From: JAAYAY01 sp964429355
GTDB lineage: Bacteria; Planctomycetota; Planctomycetia; Pirellulales; Thermoguttaceae
Length of the DNA stretch: 11,498 nt
Assembly (NCBI GenBank): GCA_964429355.1
Contig: CAYSCH010000312.1
Location: 1 to 11,498, forward strand
Direction of reading: 5' to 3'
In this document: positions 6,633 to 11,498 of the stretch, piece after piece
Position numbering within the stretch: the stretch's first letter is position 1
Layout of the letters: every line of letters starts with the position of its first letter
Translations under genes and position numbers: made by a program
Notes under the pieces: model-generated
Databases searched by the model: none
What the model saw: only the letters and a program-made list of their open reading frames with translations
What the model was told of the DNA's origin: nothing

Positions 6633-7045
6633 GGGTCAGCCTTTCTTACCAACAGGCGTCTGACGGGTGTTTGCGTCCCAAGCCCGCTGCAACGATCGGG
6701 CGGTCTGGTATCCATCGCCATGGCAGCAGGCTCCGCCGGTGCGTTATTCGCTTTCGGGCCAGGTATATTGGCATCTACCAGACCGGTATTCTTTTCTGGA
6801 CAGGCACGCTGGTTTGTGCGATATTCTGGGTATCTTGTGCGGTTGGTTGACTGCCCGTTGCGATTGCCGGTTTGCGGACGATTGGCGGAGATCGAGGCGG
6901 AGGGGAATTGTCTCAGAACCCAATCCGCGCTTGCTCGGCCAGTGGATGGTGCCCGGCAGGCAAGAGGTGAAACGCCGAAAGGCCCGCCTGTTCGTTCGAC
7001 GTTTTGGACGGGCTCTTGGGGTACTTTTCTGGGAGATGCAAGATC
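6633..7045. other. Divergent non-coding region between two zinc-ribbon membrane protein genes
   Basis: These 413 bp separate the leftward GTG 6632 and the rightward ATG 7046. No ORF here looks coding. A 10-bp inverted repeat (6701-6710 / 6776-6785) is its only clear feature. TTGACT at 6847-6852 resembles a -35 but has no -10 at 16-18 bp, so no promoter is called. Confidence 0.55.
6701..6785. repeat. Perfect 10-bp inverted repeat with 65-bp spacer
   Basis: CGGTCTGGTA (6701-6710) and TACCAGACCG (6776-6785) are exact reverse complements; pairing does not extend on either side. Chance expectation for such a pair in this 413-bp stretch is only a few percent. The spacer is near six helical turns, which would suit looping between two bound repressor molecules. 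It could equally be the ends of a tiny element, but no flanking direct repeat is evident. Confidence 0.4.
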
Positions 7046-7936
7046 ATGGCGATTCCGTTTACCTGTCCCCATTGCGGCACCTACACGAATGTGGATGATC
7101 GGTTTGCCGGCCAGACGGGACCCTGCGCCTCGTGCGGGCAGACGATCACGATTCCCGCAAGCGCGGTGGGCTCGCCGGCGTACGGTCCGCCCCAGCGATC
7201 CTCATCGGGACTGGGAATCGGGGTCATTCTGGCGATTGTGGCGATGGTTTTGCTCGTGTGCGGAGGAGGCTTGGTGGCCCTTCTCCTGCCGGCCGTCCAG
7301 GCGGCCCGAGAGGCGGCACGACGGGCCCAGTGCACGAACAATCTGAAGCAGATTGCGCTGGCCATGTACAATTATCACGACGTTTACAAGTGCTTTCCCT
7401 CGGCCGTGCTCACCGATGAGGAAGGCAAGTCGCGGCGGAGCTGGCGAGTCGCAATTCTACCCTTTGTCGAGCAGAGCATGATCTATGACAGCTACAATTT
7501 CGACGAACCGTGGGACAGCCCAAGTAACCAGGTTCTGCAAAGCGCCCGACCGACGGTCTACACGTGCCCATCCGATCCTGGCTTGGTTCCCTATGAAACG
7601 AACTACGTGATGATCGCCGGCACGGGGACCGTGGGGGGCGAGCCGAATGAAGTGGTCAAGATGTCGGACATCACCGACGGCACCTCCAATACGATCATGG
7701 CCATCGAGGTGGCCGACTCGGGTATCCCCTGGATGGAGCCCCGTGACATGACGGTGGACGAGGCGGTCGCTTATATCAGCAATCCATCCGGGACCGGCCG
7801 GCGGCATGTACACCCGGGGGGCGTCAATGTGGCGATGGCCGACGGTTCCGTGCATTTCATTTCGAGCACGATCGATCCCCAGACCCTTCGGGCCATGATG
7901 ACCCGGGATGGGGGCGAGGTGGTGAGCATACCCTGA
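7046..7936 (+). CDS. DUF1559 protein with N-terminal zinc ribbon in place of the prepilin signal
   Basis: The 296-residue product starts MAIPFTCPHCG. Cys7/Cys10 and Cys27/Cys30 form a zinc ribbon of the MJ0042-like type. A Pro/Ser linker leads to a TM helix at about 56-80. The classic DUF1559 start follows directly: LLLPAVQAAREAARRAQCTNNLKQIALAMYNYHD (79-112). The domain continues with RVAILPFVEQ, YTCPSDP, DITDGTSNTIM and the C-terminal HPGGVNVAMADGSVHFI, where His256-x9-Asp266-Gly267 is the H-x9-DG motif. DUF1559 proteins are greatly expanded in planctomycetes and usually carry a cleavable type IV prepilin signal; this one lacks G|FTLVE and so should stay anchored with the ribbon in the cytoplasm. 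The start is ATG 7046, with GGGAG 10 nt upstream; an earlier in-frame ATG at 7004 adds 14 residues before the ribbon and is unlikely. The function of the domain is not established. Confidence 0.88.
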   Translation: MAIPFTCPHCGTYTNVDDRFAGQTGPCASCGQTITIPASAVGSPAYGPPQRSSSGLGIGVILAIVAMVLLVCGGGLVALLLPAVQAAREAARRAQCTNNLKQIALAMYNYHDVYKCFPSAVLTDEEGKSRRSWRVAILPFVEQSMIYDSYNFDEPWDSPSNQVLQSARPTVYTCPSDPGLVPYETNYVMIAGTGTVGGEPNEVVKMSDITDGTSNTIMAIEVADSGIPWMEPRDMTVDEAVAYISNPSGTGRRHVHPGGVNVAMADGSVHFISSTIDPQTLRAMMTRDGGEVVSIP

Positions 7937-8034
7937 AGGATGAAAGGGGCCTCTTGATGATCGTGACAAAGACGGACGCAGGATGGTGCTGCGAATTGCC
8001 TGCGGGAAACAACGATTCGGGGCGCCTTGAAACG
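7937..8034. terminator. Convergent intergenic gap with a weak hairpin
   Basis: The 98 bp between the stop of the DUF1559 gene and the stop of the GH38-like gene must hold both 3' ends. CGCAGG (7977-7982) pairs with CCTGCG (7999-8004) over a 16-nt loop. No U-run is seen on either strand, so a bidirectional intrinsic terminator is only a guess; Rho-dependent ending is as likely. Confidence 0.2.
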
Positions 8035-11000
8035 TCATTCGACTCTGCGAGGTGGCGGTGGTGTTGGCGCATTCCCTGACGTGTTGTGTCGTTGGCCAGC
8101 CATCTCCCGGGTTCTTCCGATGCACAAGTCGCTGGGCTCGCCCTTATGGCCGTCGCAATCGACGGCCCGGACTCGGTAATAGTGGTAAGCTGCATTGCCC
8201 TCGAGTTCCTTGTCTTCATAGGGCACGACCACGTAGGGGCCGGGTTCCACTCTGGCTAAAAAGGTGTTGTCATTCAACTGGAAATCATCTCGATCGCCGC
8301 GGTAGAGTTCGTAGTGGGAAAGGTCCGGCTCCTGGTTTTGGCCCCACTGGAGATAGAGGATGTCAGGCTCGTCCCCTCGCCACGCGCGGGGATCGGAGAT
8401 GAGGCCCGTGTAGAAGGAGCCGACCTTGGCAGGCGGCGAATCCCCTTTGGCAAGCGTGGTTGCCGACACGGGATTCGAGGCGGGGCCCTGACTTGTATCG
8501 GCGGCCACGGCGGCCACGCGGTAGTGGTAGGCCATGCCGCACTTGAGCCAGTCGTCGGTGTATTGCGGCTGAAGAGTGGTGGCGAGGAAGTGGTATTCAT
8601 CGGCTGGGAAGTCGGCGTGTTCGCCGCGATAGACCTGGTATTGACAGGCCCGGGCGACGGGCGGCCATGCGAAGGTCACGCTCTTGTCGGTACACTGGCC
8701 GACGGAAGGTTCTGGGGCAGGAAGGGCACCAGTCGGCCCTTCAATCCGAAGGGTGGCGAAGCTGAAGGGAGCGAGTTTCACTGTGGCCCCGTCGAGGACG
8801 TGGCGATCTTCCTCCAGGACGGAGCAACTCGTTAGTCGAGCGTCTTCGTTCCAGCCGACCCGAAGGTTCACGCCGTCGCTGACCTTGCCGTCCGTTTCGT
8901 GGAATCGGGCGATGACACCACGACCGGGCGTTTCGCTCAGCTTCAAGGTCATGAGCTCCACATTGGGGGCATCGACGGAAAGGAAACTATGCGGGGCCGG
9001 CGGCAGGCCGCCTTTCTGGGGCCCGGAGATGACCGTGGCCACGAGCGGGGTGAGCGTGTCTTCTGCAAACCGCGCAACGCGGGCGTGTTGCAGACTGCCC
9101 GCGTGACTCAAGATGCTGTAGCGATACTGGAGATTGATGTCGGACGGTCCGTTGACGTGGGCGTGGGCATAGAGCCAGTCGTTGAGAATGTAGCTGTAGA
9201 GGTGGCTCGTCGTGATCGGTCGTCCGAATTCCTTCTTGTCGGTATGAATCTTCCCGCACTCGACCAGACAACTGTCGTATTGGACCAGGGTCACGCCAAA
9301 CTGGTCGTTGCTCACGTCGGTCCAGTCCCGGGCGGCCATGTAGGCCTCGGTGCCGTGGCCGGTCTGGTCGTCGCGAGGCCGGGCGAAGCAGCCGTTCAGG
9401 CCCACTCGAAACACGCCGCCGGGCACGTCGAAGGGAAAGGCGTAGTAGCCGAAACGATTCCAGCGGTCGTCACTGGCCAGATCGCGCACGTTCCACAGGT
9501 TGTTCTCGATATCGATCCGCTTCTCATGGTTCGGGAGCGTTACTCGCTGCTCGGGCGAGGCCCGGGAGATTCGATCGTCGAAACGGGCGACCACGGTCTG
9601 GCCCAGTGGTGAGGTTTCCAAGGTCAAGTGGACGTCTTGCGCCGGTGCCATGGGCGAGGAATAGGTCTTGTGAACGTCGTTTGTGTAGAGGAACTGATTC
9701 GCCCGGTGCGGAGCCGAGGAATCGATCAACTCGCGTTGAAGCTCTTTGTCGAAGATGCTCGTGATCCCTCCGACTAGGTCGAACGACACACGGTAGAACG
9801 AGTTCTCCACGGTGGCCGGCTCCTCGAGCGGTTCCCGCTTGATTTCATGCAGATCACCGTCCGACAGGCCGTAGAGGGCGTAGCCGAGGGGCGGAATCTC
9901 CCTGGACTCGAACCGTACCCAGGATCCTACCACCTCGATCGGCGCTGCCGAGCCGTCGGGATAGTGCACGCAGGGCGGTGTTCTTCTTGGCATGTCCAAT
10001 AGCACGATGCCGGACCGCGCCTGGAAAGTCGGATTGAACACAAGAACCGATCGCGACTCGGCGGGCACTTGGGCGGCAAGTGCCTTGATCGCTCGGTCGG
10101 CTTCCCGCTCGGCCGTTTCCCGGGCGCGCTTGATCCAGTCCCGCTTCTGCATCCAGGTGTCATAAACAGGGCGTCCCTTGTAGTAGCTCGTGCCGTAGCC
10201 GTGCTCGTCGTTGCAGATGAGCGCGTCCCATGCCCGTCGCAGCGGGAGCGTCGGATAGACGAAATCGGGATCGGACAGCCGGGCCAGGGTGGCCAGTTTC
10301 TCGGCGACCGGAAGGAGACGATCGGCGGCACGTTTCTCTGCCAGGAGCGACGGAGTCGACACGGGATGCTGGGCCCAGCCGCCCGTGATGTCGCCGCGCA
10401 GGGTCGGGATCTTGTCGCCGAATCGGCTCTCGACCAGCCGGAACGGCTCGGAGAGGTCGCCGAGTGTTCTGAGTTCAGGCCATCGCCATCGCGAGTTCCA
10501 CTCCTTCGCGAACGAAGGAACTTCGAGACTCGGCTTCTCGTTATCGCTATAGAACGAAACGAGCCAGAGGTCGTAGGGATAACGGGCTTCGAGTTTGGCC
10601 AGTTGCCGGGCCATGTTCGATTCGGCACGGGGCGCCGTCTCTGCCTGGATGCCGAAGTCGTGCCCCGCGCTGGTGTAGGTCGGACTGGTCCAGACCAGGA
10701 GGCGGCTTTTCTCGTCCGGTCCGCGCCAATAGAAGAGGTGCGGCAAGGGCGAAAGCCACCCCACGTCAATCCGGCTGCCGCCGGCTTCTTCGATTGCGCC
10801 CATGTGGTCACGAGAGGCATCTCGCCCCCACCCCAAGTATTCACGACGCGCGTCCGGATTCCAGGCGTTGGGAAGGAACACCAGGTTCTTGATCCCGGCG
10901 TCGGCAAAGACCGTAACCAGCGGCCAAGTGATGCCGTTGTTGTCGGCCATGATCATGGTTTCGGCGGAAACGTTCCAGCGGTTGCGCAGGCTGCGGGCGT

Positions 11001-11498
11001 AGTAGGTGCTGCGGCAAAGCTCCTCGACGCTGAAGACCTGCGTGTGGTTGCCCGAATGGGAGGCGCCGATGTCGAAGATACCTCGCTTCACATAGCGTTC
11101 GACGAGTTCGCCGGCAAGCCGTTCCGATCGGTCTTGGGGGTAGTTGAACCACCACCAGAGGCCTTCGACCACGTAGCGAAAGCGGGACGCGTCGGGCCAG
11201 TCGGCCGTTTCCTCCGCCAGGTTTCTGGCTTCATCGAGACACGCGTCGGTCAAGAACCGCTGCTTGTACTGCGAATCGTGGAGTCCGATATCGACGTGGG
11301 CCGACTTGAGCACGTAGAGTGTCCAGTGGCGAGGCGGGGCCCAGGTGAGCGGCGTTTCGGCCAGAGCGGCGCTGTCGGCCACGAGTTCCCAGCGGGTCTC
11401 CATCGCTTCCTTGGGCTGTTCAAGCATGATCGAAAGCTCGTTTGTGCCCTGGGCCAGCGGACGCAGCGATTCTTCGGCCAGTTGCCGCTCGCCCGAAT
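8035..11498 (-). CDS. GH38 alpha-mannosidase-like protein with two C-terminal fibronectin type III domains, 5'-truncated by window edge
   Basis: The frame is open to the right edge: 23 codons before the internal ATG at 11427 also read as plausible protein (SGERQLAEESLRPLAQGTNE), so the true start lies outside. Residue numbers below count from that ATG. A GH38-like catalytic domain spans about 35-400: His44-Val-Asp46 matches the zinc-binding H-x-D of class II alpha-mannosidases. Asp162 in MADNNG sits where the nucleophile/zinc ligand falls, 116 residues on (112 in Golgi mannosidase II). A later His near 355 (GGWAQHPVSTPS) is a candidate fourth ligand. The region 455-895 is the beta-sandwich; ENSFYRVSFD..GGITSIFDKELQRELID at about 541-570 is characteristic of GH38 C-terminal domains. 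Two FN3-like domains follow at about 905-992 and 997-1107. The tail is Pro-rich. It is probably secreted and removes mannose from glycans, but the sequence is divergent enough (GH38/DUF5054-like) that the substrate is uncertain. Confidence 0.85.
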   Translation of the reverse strand, partial: SGERQLAEESLRPLAQGTNELSIMLEQPKEAMETRWELVADSAALAETPLTWAPPRHWTLYVLKSAHVDIGLHDSQYKQRFLTDACLDEARNLAEETADWPDASRFRYVVEGLWWWFNYPQDRSERLAGELVERYVKRGIFDIGASHSGNHTQVFSVEELCRSTYYARSLRNRWNVSAETMIMADNNGITWPLVTVFADAGIKNLVFLPNAWNPDARREYLGWGRDASRDHMGAIEEAGGSRIDVGWLSPLPHLFYWRGPDEKSRLLVWTSPTYTSAGHDFGIQAETAPRAESNMARQLAKLEARYPYDLWLVSFYSDNEKPSLEVPSFAKEWNSRWRWPELRTLGDLSEPFRLVESRFGDKIPTLRGDITGGWAQHPVSTPSLLAEKRAADRLLPVAEKLATLARLSDPDFVYPTLPLRRAWDALICNDEHGYGTSYYKGRPVYDTWMQKRDWIKRARETAEREADRAIKALAAQVPAESRSVLVFNPTFQARSGIVLLDMPRRTPPCVHYPDGSAAPIEVVGSWVRFESREIPPLGYALYGLSDGDLHEIKREPLEEPATVENSFYRVSFDLVGGITSIFDKELQRELIDSSAPHRANQFLYTNDVHKTYSSPMAPAQDVHLTLETSPLGQTVVARFDDRISRASPEQRVTLPNHEKRIDIENNLWNVRDLASDDRWNRFGYYAFPFDVPGGVFRVGLNGCFARPRDDQTGHGTEAYMAARDWTDVSNDQFGVTLVQYDSCLVECGKIHTDKKEFGRPITTSHLYSYILNDWLYAHAHVNGPSDINLQYRYSILSHAGSLQHARVARFAEDTLTPLVATVISGPQKGGLPPAPHSFLSVDAPNVELMTLKLSETPGRGVIARFHETDGKVSDGVNLRVGWNEDARLTSCSVLEEDRHVLDGATVKLAPFSFATLRIEGPTGALPAPEPSVGQCTDKSVTFAWPPVARACQYQVYRGEHADFPADEYHFLATTLQPQYTDDWLKCGMAYHYRVAAVAADTSQGPASNPVSATTLAKGDSPPAKVGSFYTGLISDPRAWRGDEPDILYLQWGQNQEPDLSHYELYRGDRDDFQLNDNTFLARVEPGPYVVVPYEDKELEGNAAYHYYRVRAVDCDGHKGEPSDLCIGRTREMAGQRHNTSGNAPTPPPPRRVE

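Noticed and set aside
6129..7346. A 405-codon plus-strand open frame
   Set aside because: It runs antisense through the zinc-ribbon gene, across the non-coding region, and then out of frame through the start of the DUF1559 gene. It has no domain signal.
8035..11427. Treating ATG 11427 as the true start of the GH38-like gene
   Set aside because: The frame is open without a stop to the window edge and the upstream codons look like the same protein, so the gene is cut by the window and its start is not visible.

Overview
The window looks like chromosomal DNA of a GC-rich planctomycete, probably of the Pirellulales type. The signs are a DUF1559 protein with its H-x9-DG C-terminal motif, a PQQ-like beta-propeller protein opening with the 'DWPGWRGPRGDG' motif common in that phylum, N-terminal zinc ribbons on membrane proteins, and a polysaccharide-degrading setting. 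This assignment rests on family knowledge; no marker gene is present.

Layout, left to right. (1) 1-472, minus: the N-terminal part of a prepilin-like protein that runs off the left edge. (2) 473-901: non-coding, with two hairpins. (3) 902-4371, minus: a two-gene unit of a secreted heparinase II/III-type polysaccharide lyase (4371->2236) and, 26 bp downstream, a secreted beta-propeller protein (2209->902). (4) 4372-5231: an 860-bp divergent non-coding region with several inverted repeats and a good sigma70-like promoter facing right. (5) 5232-6082, plus: a decayed locus. A carbohydrate-binding-like protein has an amber codon inside its signal peptide, and its end is joined out of frame to the C-terminal half of a metallophosphoesterase. 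(6) 6120-6632, minus: a zinc-ribbon, coiled-coil, two-TM protein of unknown function. (7) 6633-7045: a divergent non-coding region with a 10-bp inverted repeat. (8) 7046-7936, plus: a DUF1559 protein whose prepilin signal is replaced by a zinc ribbon and ordinary TM helix. (9) 8035-11498, minus: a very large GH38 alpha-mannosidase-like protein with two C-terminal FN3 domains, open to the right edge.

The lyase, propeller protein, mannosidase-like enzyme and the carbohydrate-binding pseudogene together suggest complex polysaccharide breakdown. No sulfatase, SusC/D, transporter, sigma/anti-sigma pair or regulator is visible, so the substrate cannot be named. I see no tRNA, rRNA, CRISPR array, transposase or defence system. 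The most informative oddities are the broken chimeric locus at 5232-6082 behind an apparently intact promoter and ribosome-binding site, and the divergent pair of zinc-ribbon membrane proteins. I found no convincing wholly new system.
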